NCBI GenBank assembly: GCA_018673255.1
Contig: JABHDC010000053.1
Span: 11,559 to 75,558 of the forward strand
Reading direction: 5' to 3'
From: Gemmatimonadota bacterium
GTDB lineage: Bacteria; Latescibacterota; UBA2968; UBA8231
Length of the DNA: 64,000 bases
In this document: positions 36,660-45,162 of the stretch, piece by piece
Numbering within the stretch: position 1 is the first letter of the stretch
Layout: the number at the start of each line of letters is the position of its first letter
The notes under the pieces: generated by a model
What the model saw: the letters and a program-made list of their open reading frames with translations, nothing else
Databases searched by the model: none
Told to the model about the DNA's origin: nothing
Program-made: the position numbers and the translations under genes

Positions 36660-38003
36660 ATGCGTTACGACGACATCGCCCTCGCCGTACCCCGTATTCT
36701 GCTGCCCAAGGCCGATCTGGATCTGGAGAAGTGGGCCGTCATCGCCTGTGACCAGCATACGTCGAATCCCGACTACTGGCAGCAGGTCGCCGACCTGGCC
36801 GGAGACGCTCCATCGAGCCTGCAACTGATCTATCCGGAGGTCTTCCTGCACGCGAAGGACCGTCCCCGTCGGATCGAGTCGGTCCGCGCCTCGATGGACC
36901 ACTATGTGGCCCAGGGCCTGCTCGAAGGAGCTGAACCGGGCTTTGTCCTCGTCGAGCGGCAGACGCCGCATACGCAGGCCAGACACGGCCTGATCGTCGC
37001 CCTGGATCTCGAGCAGTACTCCTACGCTGCCGATGCCACGACACTGATCCGGACCACGGAGGGTACCGTCCTGGAGCGTCTGCCACCCCGGATCGAGGTT
37101 CGCCGCGGGGCGCCCCTGGAAACACCCCACATCCTTGTCCTGATCGATGATCCCGAACGCACGGTGATCGAACCCCTCGCGCGCGAATCGCTGCCCCTGG
37201 CCTACGACACGCCCCTGATGCTGGGTGGCGGCCATGTGCGCGGCTGGCGCGTGACCGGTCAGGATCGGATCAGGCGCGTCATTCAGGCACTGCGAGACCT
37301 GAAGGCCGCCGATGTGTCCGGCGCCGGTGCCCATCCCCTGCTGTATGCCATGGGAGATGGCAACCACTCCTTCGCCACGGCCCGCGAGGTCTGGGAGGAG
37401 ATCAAGCGTGACGCCGGCGGTCTGGAGGCCGTGCAGGATCACCCCGCCCGACACGCGTTGGTCGAATTGGTCAACCTCTACGACGACGGCCTGAGCTTCG
37501 AGCCAATCCACCGCGTCGTCTTCAATGCCGACCACAAGGCCCTGCTTGCCGCCATGGCCGACTACTATCGCAGCCAGGGGTCGCGCGTCGAGATCGACAC
37601 CGTCAGCGACCGCGGGACCTGGCACGAACTATGTGCCGCACTGGACGAGAGCGACGACCACCACCTGCCCTGGGTTGCCGGTGGCAGAGATGGCGCCGGG
37701 CATCAGGGCATCCTCACCATCCACCAGCCAGCACGCGTCCTGGAGGCGGTGTCGCTGCAGGAATTCCTCACCGGCTTTGGACGTGAACACGGTGAATTGC
37801 AGGTCGACTACATCCATGGCGTCGAAACGACCGAACGCATCGGTTCACAAGCCGGCAATGTGGGACTCGTGTCACAGGTCATCGGCAAACACGCCCTGTT
37901 TCCGACGATCATTGCCGACGGCCCCCTGCCCCGCAAGAGTTTCTCCCTCGGCGAAGCGGAAGAGAAACGATATTATCTCGAATGCCGTCGCCTGACGGTG
38001 TAG
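36660..38003 (+). CDS. DUF1015 family protein
   Basis: The 447-residue protein shows the family's ends and core: WAVIACDQHTSNPDYWQQV near residue 25, YAMGDGNHSFATAREVWEEI near 230, and IHPIHRVV-like EPIHRVVFNADH near 280. Relatives include the SbnI-type free serine kinases, and kinase activity on a small molecule is conceivable. Its stop is followed 45 bp later by the long copy of the palindromic element. Confidence 0.9.
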   Translation: MRYDDIALAVPRILLPKADLDLEKWAVIACDQHTSNPDYWQQVADLAGDAPSSLQLIYPEVFLHAKDRPRRIESVRASMDHYVAQGLLEGAEPGFVLVERQTPHTQARHGLIVALDLEQYSYAADATTLIRTTEGTVLERLPPRIEVRRGAPLETPHILVLIDDPERTVIEPLARESLPLAYDTPLMLGGGHVRGWRVTGQDRIRRVIQALRDLKAADVSGAGAHPLLYAMGDGNHSFATAREVWEEIKRDAGGLEAVQDHPARHALVELVNLYDDGLSFEPIHRVVFNADHKALLAAMADYYRSQGSRVEIDTVSDRGTWHELCAALDESDDHHLPWVAGGRDGAGHQGILTIHQPARVLEAVSLQEFLTGFGREHGELQVDYIHGVETTERIGSQAGNVGLVSQVIGKHALFPTIIADGPLPRKSFSLGEAEEKRYYLECRRLTV

Positions 38004-38048
38004 CCTGAGCCTTTCATCTTGTCTGCTCCGGGTGCCGGGGCTACTCTT

Positions 38049-38213
38049 GGAGCCTGTCCGGGTATTCGCTTTGACCGGCGAGGGCGTGTCATTGTTGTCG
38101 ATGGCAAGGCGCGCGAACGATCTGAATTGGGTAATTCAGAGAGAGAAGCGCAACGCAGATCAGCGGCGACAATGACGCGGACGCAGCCCAAATGGGATAC
38201 TCGGACAGGCTCC
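38049..38213. repeat. MITE-like palindromic element, long copy
   Basis: The arms 38049-38065 and 38197-38213 match at 16 of 17 positions as inverted repeats (GGAGCCTGTCCGGGTAT). The interior has nested palindromes, including TCTGAATT facing AATTCAGA at 38120-38139 and a GTCATTG/CAATGAC pair further out. The outer parts match the 76-bp copy at 1125, and the extra ~90 bp lies in the middle. It ends 9 bp before the uppP start. Confidence 0.82.
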
Positions 38214-38222
38214 TGAACGCCC

Positions 38223-39056
38223 ATGACTGATCTGTCCTCACCCATGACATCCTTCCAGGCCATCGTCCTGGGCCTCGTGCAGGGACTCACCGAGTTCCTG
38301 CCCGTGTCCTCGACGGCCCATCTGCGTATTGTCCCGCACTTTCTCGGCTGGGGTGATCCAGGTGCCGCGTATTCGGCCGCCATTCAGCTGGGCACATTGC
38401 TGGCCGTCTTCGTCTACTTCGCCACCGACATTCGGCGGCTGACGATGGCAGCAATCGATGGCCTGATCCATCGTGATCTGCGACGCACCCCGGATACGAT
38501 GATGGCCTGGGCCATCGTGCCAGCCACGTTGCCCATCGTCGTCTTCGGCCTCGGCTTCAAGGACTACATCGAGACCGAGTTGCGAGATCTGCGGGTGATC
38601 TCGGCGGCCCTCATCGTTCTCGCGTTGCTGCTGCTGCTGGCAGAACGCCTCGCCAAGCGAGATCGCGACCTGGGTCAACTGACCTTCTGGCGTATCCACC
38701 TCATCGGCTGGTGTCAGGCCCTGGCGCTGATTCCCGGTTGCTCGCGCTCCGGTTCCACCATCATGGGGGGTCTATTCGTGGGCCTGTCCCGCCATCAGGC
38801 CGCGCGTTTCTCCTTCATCCTCGGACTGCCTGCCATCGCCGGCAGCGGTCTGTTTGAGCTGATCGATCTGCTCGCCGCCGATCCGGGCGCCGATGGGATC
38901 CGCAGCCTCGTCCTCGGCATCGCCGCCGCCGCAGTCAGTGGTTACCTCAGTATCGGCGCCCTGCTACGCTTTCTCGAACGTTTCGGCACCCACGCCTTCG
39001 CTCTGTATCGCATCGGCCTGGGCCTGTTCATCCTCTACAGTCTGCAGAGCCTCTGA
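38223..39056 (+). CDS. uppP: Undecaprenyl-diphosphatase
   Basis: The 277-residue membrane enzyme recycles undecaprenyl pyrophosphate to the monophosphate for cell-wall and surface-glycan synthesis. Both BacA/UppP motifs are present: GLVQGLTEFLPVSSTAHL near the N terminus and PGCSRSGSTIMGGLFVGLSR in the middle. An alternative ATG lies at 38244. The palindromic element ends just upstream and may carry or shape its leader. Confidence 0.95.
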   Translation: MTDLSSPMTSFQAIVLGLVQGLTEFLPVSSTAHLRIVPHFLGWGDPGAAYSAAIQLGTLLAVFVYFATDIRRLTMAAIDGLIHRDLRRTPDTMMAWAIVPATLPIVVFGLGFKDYIETELRDLRVISAALIVLALLLLLAERLAKRDRDLGQLTFWRIHLIGWCQALALIPGCSRSGSTIMGGLFVGLSRHQAARFSFILGLPAIAGSGLFELIDLLAADPGADGIRSLVLGIAAAAVSGYLSIGALLRFLERFGTHAFALYRIGLGLFILYSLQSL

Positions 39057-39082
39057 CCGGGCCGGACCAAGGACAGATCCCC

Positions 39083-39853
39083 ATGTATCCCAATTCGATC
39101 AAACAGAAACTCGCCAATGGACAGGTCGTCTTCGGCACCGGTCTGGCCGCCTTCTCGCCCCACATCGCCGGGCCGACCCTGGGTACGGGAATCGACTTCC
39201 TGTGGATCGACACCGAACACATGCCGTATGGCTCAGAAGCACTGGATACGATCCCCGTGCTGGCGCGGCAACGCGGCGTGGCCCCGATGATTCGCGTCGC
39301 CAACAACGACCCGGCCTTGATCAAGAAGGCCTATGACGTGGGCGCCGTGCTGGTCATGGTTCCTCAGGTGAATACGGCCGAAGAAGCTGCAGCCGCCGTG
39401 GATGCGGCCCACTACGCCCCTATTGGCAATCGCGGCGTCTCACCTATGTGGACGCGGATCGCCGGCCAGGATTGGAATGAGACCATCGAGACGGCCAATG
39501 ACGAGACCCTGCTGATCTGCCAGATGGAATCGCAGCAGTCCTGGGACAATCTGGATGCCATCGCCGCCGTGGGGAACATCGACATCATCCTCGTGGGCCC
39601 CCTCGACCTGTCTGCGTCACTGGGCCTGATGGGCAAGACCGGATCACCGGAAGTCCAGCGCATGATGGAGGAAGTGCCCAAACGCCTGGAAGGTACCGGG
39701 ATCGTCGTGGGAACCACCCTGGTGGATGTCGACGAGATCGAGCAGAAGATCGATTGGGGCTATCGTTTCCTGAATGTCGGCAGCCCCATGGCCTATGGAA
39801 CGCAGGCCGTGACCCAGCACATCACCCGTCTCAAGTCCTACGCCAGCCGTTGA
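39083..39853 (+). CDS. HpcH/HpaI aldolase family protein
   Basis: The 256-residue barrel has WIDTEHMPYG with E45/H46, APMIRVANNDP with the pyruvate-binding arginine at 71, and NRGVSPMWTRIAG. The metal-binding ligands fall in LICQMESQQSW and IILVGPLDLSASLG. The class II pyruvate aldolases split or form 2-keto-3-deoxy acids. It follows uppP by 26 bp. The natural substrate is unknown, though the KduD-like gene would fit keto-deoxy-sugar chemistry. Confidence 0.9.
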   Translation: MYPNSIKQKLANGQVVFGTGLAAFSPHIAGPTLGTGIDFLWIDTEHMPYGSEALDTIPVLARQRGVAPMIRVANNDPALIKKAYDVGAVLVMVPQVNTAEEAAAAVDAAHYAPIGNRGVSPMWTRIAGQDWNETIETANDETLLICQMESQQSWDNLDAIAAVGNIDIILVGPLDLSASLGLMGKTGSPEVQRMMEEVPKRLEGTGIVVGTTLVDVDEIEQKIDWGYRFLNVGSPMAYGTQAVTQHITRLKSYASR

Positions 39854-39898
39854 GTCGCCGCACGGCGAGCCCGAACTCATCCTCGTCGGTCCTCATGC

Positions 39899-39954
39899 GT
39901 GCCCTGTCAGGGAATAAGCAGTGTGAAGTTCTGGATCATTCCATAACAGGGCAC
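39899..39954. repeat. Inverted repeat/hairpin after the aldolase gene
   Basis: GTGCCCTGT (39899-39907) pairs exactly with ACAGGGCAC (39946-39954), and inside GGAAT (39911-39915) pairs with ATTCC (39938-39942). It may terminate the aldolase transcript or be another small palindromic repeat. The rest of 39854-40101 shows no gene. Confidence 0.55.
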
Positions 39955-40101
39955 TAACCTCACCGGCTGTGGCTCTACGCGGATCTACCGCCATCAATCG
40001 CTCCTGTTGGTGATCCGCGATCCAACCAGCGTCCTGTCAAGGACCGCCGTTCGCACCCGTCTGCAACACAGATCCGCCTGGAAAGAACCTGGGAGACGTC
40101 C

Positions 40102-42492
40102 ATGCCTTCGCCCCGCATCCGACCCGCCTTGTCCTTGCTCGCCCTGTTGGGGATCTGCCTCACGCTGATCCTCAGCACCCCGACGACGACAACTGCACAA
40201 GACGACTACCCTCCTGGCACCTTCAGGCTGACACCGAGTGTCGATCTGGGACTGGTCTCAGTGCCCGTGCACGTGCCGCCCGAATTCAGCCACGTGCCCC
40301 AGGATCTGCGACTGAATCTGCCGCCAGGATTCCGGGTCAGTGTATACGCAGCCTTTGAATCGGTGCGTCGCCCACGTTTCATGGCTTTCGATGCCAACGG
40401 CGTATTGCACGTGGCCGACATGGATGACGATGAGATCGTCGCTCTGCCGGACCGTGACGGCAACGGCGTCGCCGATGAAGCCATCGTCGTGGCCACGGAC
40501 TTCGAGCGCCCCCACAGTCTGCAATTCTACAATGGGGATCTGTATGTCGGTGATCGGCCCCGGATCCTGAAGTATCGCGATCAGGACGGTGACGGTCTCT
40601 TCGAGGAGCGAGAGATCTTCGTCGACGATATCCCGTCCACAGGTTCCCATTCTACACGCACCCTCGTCATCGACGAAGACGCCGGCAAGATGTATCTGGG
40701 TGTGGGCTGGCCCTGTGACCTGTGTCGCAACCGCGATACGGAACGTGGTGCCATCCTTCAATTCAACCTGGATGGCTCCGAGCGCCGGGTCTTCGCCAAT
40801 GGTGTGCGCAATGTCATCGGCATGGACATCCATCCTGTGACCGGCCAGTTGTGGGGGACGAACAATGGCCACGACCTGGAAGGCATCGACGCGCCACCGG
40901 AGTGGATCGACGTCATCCGCGATGGTGGCTTCTATGGGATTCCCTTCGCCTACGGATACCAGGTGTGGGCGGACTTCACGATCCCCGCCTATCGCGACGA
41001 GATTCTGCCCATCACCGCTCTCGACTCGGCCCGGGTCGCCACCATGCAGCGACCGGCGGCACTGGTGCCGGCTCATACGGCGCCGATGGGGATCCATTTC
41101 TACGATCATGGGCAGTTTCCGGCCAAATACCGCAATGCCGCCTTCGTGGCCCTGCACGCGGGCCACGCCAAGCTGGCGCCGATCGAGGGTTACTCTGTCG
41201 TGGCCCTGTTCACTGAACCAGATGGTAGCAGAAGCCGGATCGCCGACTTCGTCACGGGATTTCAGACGGGTGTGGAAGTGGAGGATGTCTGGGGATATCC
41301 CAATGGTCTGATCACCGATGATGAGGGTGCCCTTTACCTGAGCAGCGATCTGGGCAATCGGCTGATCCTGAAGATCGAACACGGTCCCTTGGCAGCAGAC
41401 TGGGGTCGCCACAGTCTGCCCGACACCCTCACCGTCGGTGCGCAGCTGGCCCTCGACGCCCTCGTGCATATTGAGCGTCTGGCTCCCGATGCGGGACCGC
41501 CTGTGGTGACCGCCGATCTCAGCGATCTGGGTGGCCCCTCGCAAGTTGCCCTGCAACCGGCCGGTGGCGATGACATGCGTCTGCAATTCCGCATGGCAGC
41601 ACCACCGGATCTGCGCCCCGGACTCAAGCAGATCCGTGTGCACATCCAGCAGACCGATGCAGAGGGGTCCCATGACATCCGCCTGGAGTGGCCCGTTGCC
41701 GTGTTGCCGGCCCATCAGCAGGAGGATCTGGTCATCTTCGACGAGGAGCTGGCTCCGGGCTGGCGGGTCGCCAACAAGACCTGGCTGGAAGATCGCACGT
41801 ACGATCTGCAGGAGGATCTCTTCGTCTTTTCCGGTGCTGTATCGGCTTCCTTCCGCACCAACAGCGGCAACTGGGACTGGGTGCTGCGATTCACACCTCC
41901 CGAACCGATGGACCCGACCCGTTTCGATCGGCTCAGCTTCGCCTTCCATCCAGGCCCCCTGGACTGGCGCAATGGTCAGGATCTCAACATCTACATGGCT
42001 GGGCACCTCATCGACCTGATCGAGGAGCGTCTCATCGACCCGACGGTAAAAGAGTGGCAGCGGGTGGAGATTCCGCTGCGTCGATTTGGCCGCGCCGCAC
42101 CGATCGCCGAAATCACCATCGGCGGCGACTTCTCGGCCCGTGTGTACGTGGACGACCTGCGTCTGCGGGGCGCCTCACCGCGTACGGCCATCCTCGATGA
42201 AGCCGAGACACCGACTGCCTTTGCCCTGGCCCAGAGTTATCCCAACCCCTTCAACAGCGAGACAGTGATCGAGTATGCCATCCCCGCTGAGGCTCGGGTG
42301 AGGCTGCGCGTATACAATCTGTCGGGACAGGTCGTGGCAGATCTCGTAGATGAGACCCACGTGGTCGGGATCTACCAGGCGCGCTGGGATGCGCGCAATC
42401 GCGCCGGGCAACCGGTGGCCAGCGGCGTCTATCTGTACAGACTCGAGGCCGGTGACCACACCCAGAGTCGCAAGCTGGTGTTGGTGCGGTAG
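40102..42492 (+). CDS. Exported glucose/sorbosone dehydrogenase-like propeller with FlgD-like/T9SS C-terminal domain
   Basis: The 796-residue protein has a signal peptide (LSLLALLGICLTLILS) and a six-bladed soluble-glucose-dehydrogenase-like propeller (~70-450), with FMAFDANGVLHVADMDDDEI, GTNNGHDLEGIDAPPEW and a WPCDLCRN cysteine pair. A carbohydrate-binding-like region spans ~540-700. The last ~80 residues (ALAQSYPNPFNSETVIEYAI to SGVYLYRLEAGD) are a FlgD-like/type IX sorting domain that targets proteins to the surface. It probably oxidises or binds sugars outside the cell. PQQ dependence is inferred from the fold. Confidence 0.87.
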   Translation: MPSPRIRPALSLLALLGICLTLILSTPTTTTAQDDYPPGTFRLTPSVDLGLVSVPVHVPPEFSHVPQDLRLNLPPGFRVSVYAAFESVRRPRFMAFDANGVLHVADMDDDEIVALPDRDGNGVADEAIVVATDFERPHSLQFYNGDLYVGDRPRILKYRDQDGDGLFEEREIFVDDIPSTGSHSTRTLVIDEDAGKMYLGVGWPCDLCRNRDTERGAILQFNLDGSERRVFANGVRNVIGMDIHPVTGQLWGTNNGHDLEGIDAPPEWIDVIRDGGFYGIPFAYGYQVWADFTIPAYRDEILPITALDSARVATMQRPAALVPAHTAPMGIHFYDHGQFPAKYRNAAFVALHAGHAKLAPIEGYSVVALFTEPDGSRSRIADFVTGFQTGVEVEDVWGYPNGLITDDEGALYLSSDLGNRLILKIEHGPLAADWGRHSLPDTLTVGAQLALDALVHIERLAPDAGPPVVTADLSDLGGPSQVALQPAGGDDMRLQFRMAAPPDLRPGLKQIRVHIQQTDAEGSHDIRLEWPVAVLPAHQQEDLVIFDEELAPGWRVANKTWLEDRTYDLQEDLFVFSGAVSASFRTNSGNWDWVLRFTPPEPMDPTRFDRLSFAFHPGPLDWRNGQDLNIYMAGHLIDLIEERLIDPTVKEWQRVEIPLRRFGRAAPIAEITIGGDFSARVYVDDLRLRGASPRTAILDEAETPTAFALAQSYPNPFNSETVIEYAIPAEARVRLRVYNLSGQVVADLVDETHVVGIYQARWDARNRAGQPVASGVYLYRLEAGDHTQSRKLVLVR

Positions 42493-42509
42493 AGGGTCTC
42501 CAGAGGGCG

Positions 42510-43979
42510 CTAGCGCGTGCTCTTGCCGGCCAGGACGAACCAGATCGTGCGCACCATGATCTTGAAGTCCAGCAGCAGGGAAGCGTTCTCGATGTAGTAG
42601 AGATCGTATTCGAGACGTTCAGCGGCGATCCGGGTAACATCCGTGGCATCCAGATCAAACTCGTGTTTGGACTGGGCCCAACCGAGCAGACCCGGCTTGA
42701 GATTGAATCGGCGCATGTAGAATGGGATCTCCTGCTTGAAGCGATCGACGAAATACGGCCGCTCCGGTCGTGGTCCGACCAGACTCATATCGCCGCGCAG
42801 GAAATTCAGGCACTGGGGGATCTCATCCAGGTGCAGCGCCCGCAGGATTCGCCCGATCGTCGTGACCCGGGGATCTTCCGTCTTCACCCAGACGGGGCCG
42901 GTCCCGTCTTCCGCCTCCATCACCATGGAACGGAACTTATACATCTCGAACGTTCGGCCATTGCGACCCACCCGTTCCTGGCGGAACAGAATCGGGCCCG
43001 GTGATGACAGACGGATCAACAGCGCCGTCAGCACCCACAAGGGCGACAGTCCCCCGAGGATCAGCACAGCCACCGATACGTCGATCAGCCGTTTGGCCGC
43101 CGCCTCCCAGGGCGCCATCAACTGCGGCTGCAGTTCCATGAGGGGCACGCCGTAGATCTGGTTCGTGCGCACGTGACCGGTGACGATGTCGTAGAGATCC
43201 GGCGTGATGGAAAAACTCACGGCTGTGCCCGGGCCACCGCTGGCCTCGATGATCCGCATCACATCTTCGTGGCTGTTCGACGTCAGAGCGATGAGGACCG
43301 CTTCGACGCTGCGATTGCCCAGGATCTGCGCCAGGTCGTTGAGTCCGCCCAGCACGTCGACGTCACCGATGCGCTGGGGACCATCTGCCGCTCTCTCGGG
43401 CGAGGGATCGACAAACCCGACCACCTCGTATCCCTGTGCCGGCGAAGACACCAGATTCTGCAACAACCTCTCGCCACGCTCGTCGGTGCCAACGATGACG
43501 GCCCGGCAGCGGCCGATACCGGAGGCCAGTAAGCGTCGCTGCAAGGTGCGCACGACGATACGCCCACCCGCCACGAGGCCGACCAGGGCCAGCCAGTAGG
43601 ACCCCACCAGGGCGCGCGTGAAGCTCACATCACTCAGATCGAAGGTGGCGATGAACAGCAGGACCGTGCCCAGCGTGATGACCTTGAGCACATCGATCGC
43701 CTCATCCAGGCGCGACCTCGACTGACCCATCCGATACAGGCCGTGGAAGGTGAACAGCAGGGCCCAGATGATGTAGATGAGGGGCAGCGCATCCCACAGA
43801 TAGAAGTCGAGGACATAGGAGAAACTCGGCGTGCTGTCCGGATACATGCGCTGCCAGCTACGCAACACCGTCGCCAGCGTACCGCCCACGTGCTTCATCC
43901 AGAGCAGGGCAATCGTAGCCAGATTGATCCCGATGAAGTCACTGATCGCCAGCAGGATGAGGACCCAGAGCTGAGACAT
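42510..43979 (-). CDS. Polyprenyl glycosylphosphotransferase (initiating sugar transferase)
   Basis: The 489-residue protein has several N-terminal membrane helices, a Rossmann-like CoA_binding_3 region (~140-270), and the C-terminal bacterial sugar transferase domain with YKFRSMV, SLVGPRPERPYFVDRF and LKPGLLGWAQ. It loads the first sugar-1-phosphate onto undecaprenyl phosphate, starting repeat-unit assembly. It is the last gene of run A; its ATG directly follows the stop codon of the GT2 gene. Confidence 0.94.
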   Translation of the reverse strand: MSQLWVLILLAISDFIGINLATIALLWMKHVGGTLATVLRSWQRMYPDSTPSFSYVLDFYLWDALPLIYIIWALLFTFHGLYRMGQSRSRLDEAIDVLKVITLGTVLLFIATFDLSDVSFTRALVGSYWLALVGLVAGGRIVVRTLQRRLLASGIGRCRAVIVGTDERGERLLQNLVSSPAQGYEVVGFVDPSPERAADGPQRIGDVDVLGGLNDLAQILGNRSVEAVLIALTSNSHEDVMRIIEASGGPGTAVSFSITPDLYDIVTGHVRTNQIYGVPLMELQPQLMAPWEAAAKRLIDVSVAVLILGGLSPLWVLTALLIRLSSPGPILFRQERVGRNGRTFEMYKFRSMVMEAEDGTGPVWVKTEDPRVTTIGRILRALHLDEIPQCLNFLRGDMSLVGPRPERPYFVDRFKQEIPFYMRRFNLKPGLLGWAQSKHEFDLDATDVTRIAAERLEYDLYYIENASLLLDFKIMVRTIWFVLAGKSTR

Positions 43980-45149
43980 CTACCTCTCCACCGTCTTCCA
44001 GACACTGTGGCGCTGTCCGAGGAAAGCTGCCAGCAATCCCCGCAGGGCGCCGTAGTTGATCGCACAGAAATAAGCCGGCACGTAGAACAATCCGATCCGG
44101 CCCGGTCCCCGCGGGAAGGCCCAACCCAGCATCGCGCAGAAGTAGAACACGCCTTGCAGGGCCAGCAGTTCCACGTAGGGTGCCTGCCCGTCGACAGCCA
44201 GCCAGAGACTGCTCAGAAGCATGTACATCATCAGGACCGGCACCGACCAGCGCAGCACCTTGTGTGACAGGATCTGGAAGGTGAAGAGCGGATGCCGGAA
44301 GAAATTGAATGCGCCCGGTTCCTTCCACAGACCGTAGACGGAACGCGCCACGATCCGGCGGCGGCGCTGAAATTCATCACCAAACCCCACACCCGTCTCC
44401 TCGTGCGCGACGGCGCCCGGCTCGTAGATCACCCGATGTCCGCCCAAGCGCACACGGATGGGCATGATGAAGTCGGAGATCACCGCCGGGCCAAGGGGCT
44501 CAAACAGCTCTCGTCGCATGGCGTAGATCGACCCATTGGCTCCCACCAGCGAACCCAGCAGAGACTCGCGTCGCTTCAGGAATTGCTCGTAGCGCCAGTA
44601 GGCGCCCTCACCTTTGCCTGCCCCGGCCCGCTGCAAGTTCACGTAGCGCAGCTCGCCGCAGACACAGCCAACGCGCTCCTCGGCGAAGGGTCGCACCAAC
44701 TGCTTGAGGGCATCCGGCTGGTAGATGCTGTTGGCATCCGAGAACACGAGCAGCTGGCCCGTGGCGGCGCTGACCCCGGCATTCTGCGCCATCGTCTTGC
44801 CGGCATTCTCCGGCTGCCGCAGAAACACGTAATCGGCACGCCCCTCGAAGGAGAGGGCCACCTCATCGGTGTTGTCTGTGGAACCATCGGAGACCACCAC
44901 GATCTGCAGACGCCCCTCGGGATAATCGAGGGCAAAGGAGTTCGTCAGCTTGTCGTGCAGTACGGTTCCCTCGTTGTAGGCAGCAACAATCAGCGTCAGT
45001 GTTGGCCACTGCGCCGGATCTTCCTGAACCGCCTTCGGACGCCGCCCGAGACTCAGCAGCCACAACACGACCGGATATCCGGCGTAGGCATAACTAATCA
45101 GTGCTGCCGCGCCCCAGAAAAAGGGAGCCAGGAGGTCGACGCCGATCAC
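43980..45149 (-). CDS. GT2 family glycosyltransferase (cellulose-synthase-like membrane enzyme)
   Basis: The 389-residue enzyme has an N-terminal helix, then the GT2 fold with VVSDGSTDNT and FSDANSIYQ (metal-binding aspartates), a QRRRRIVARS motif like the processive QxxRW, and three C-terminal helices. It transfers a sugar from a nucleotide donor, possibly forming a polymer. It lies 13 bp after the ligase gene and touches the initiating transferase. Confidence 0.9.
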   Translation of the reverse strand: MIGVDLLAPFFWGAAALISYAYAGYPVVLWLLSLGRRPKAVQEDPAQWPTLTLIVAAYNEGTVLHDKLTNSFALDYPEGRLQIVVVSDGSTDNTDEVALSFEGRADYVFLRQPENAGKTMAQNAGVSAATGQLLVFSDANSIYQPDALKQLVRPFAEERVGCVCGELRYVNLQRAGAGKGEGAYWRYEQFLKRRESLLGSLVGANGSIYAMRRELFEPLGPAVISDFIMPIRVRLGGHRVIYEPGAVAHEETGVGFGDEFQRRRRIVARSVYGLWKEPGAFNFFRHPLFTFQILSHKVLRWSVPVLMMYMLLSSLWLAVDGQAPYVELLALQGVFYFCAMLGWAFPRGPGRIGLFYVPAYFCAINYGALRGLLAAFLGQRHSVWKTVER

Positions 45150-45162
45150 GTGGCGATCCGGC

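Noticed and set aside
40258..42006. 582-codon minus-strand open frame
   Set aside because: Shadow of the sugar-dehydrogenase-like gene with signal peptide and sorting domain.
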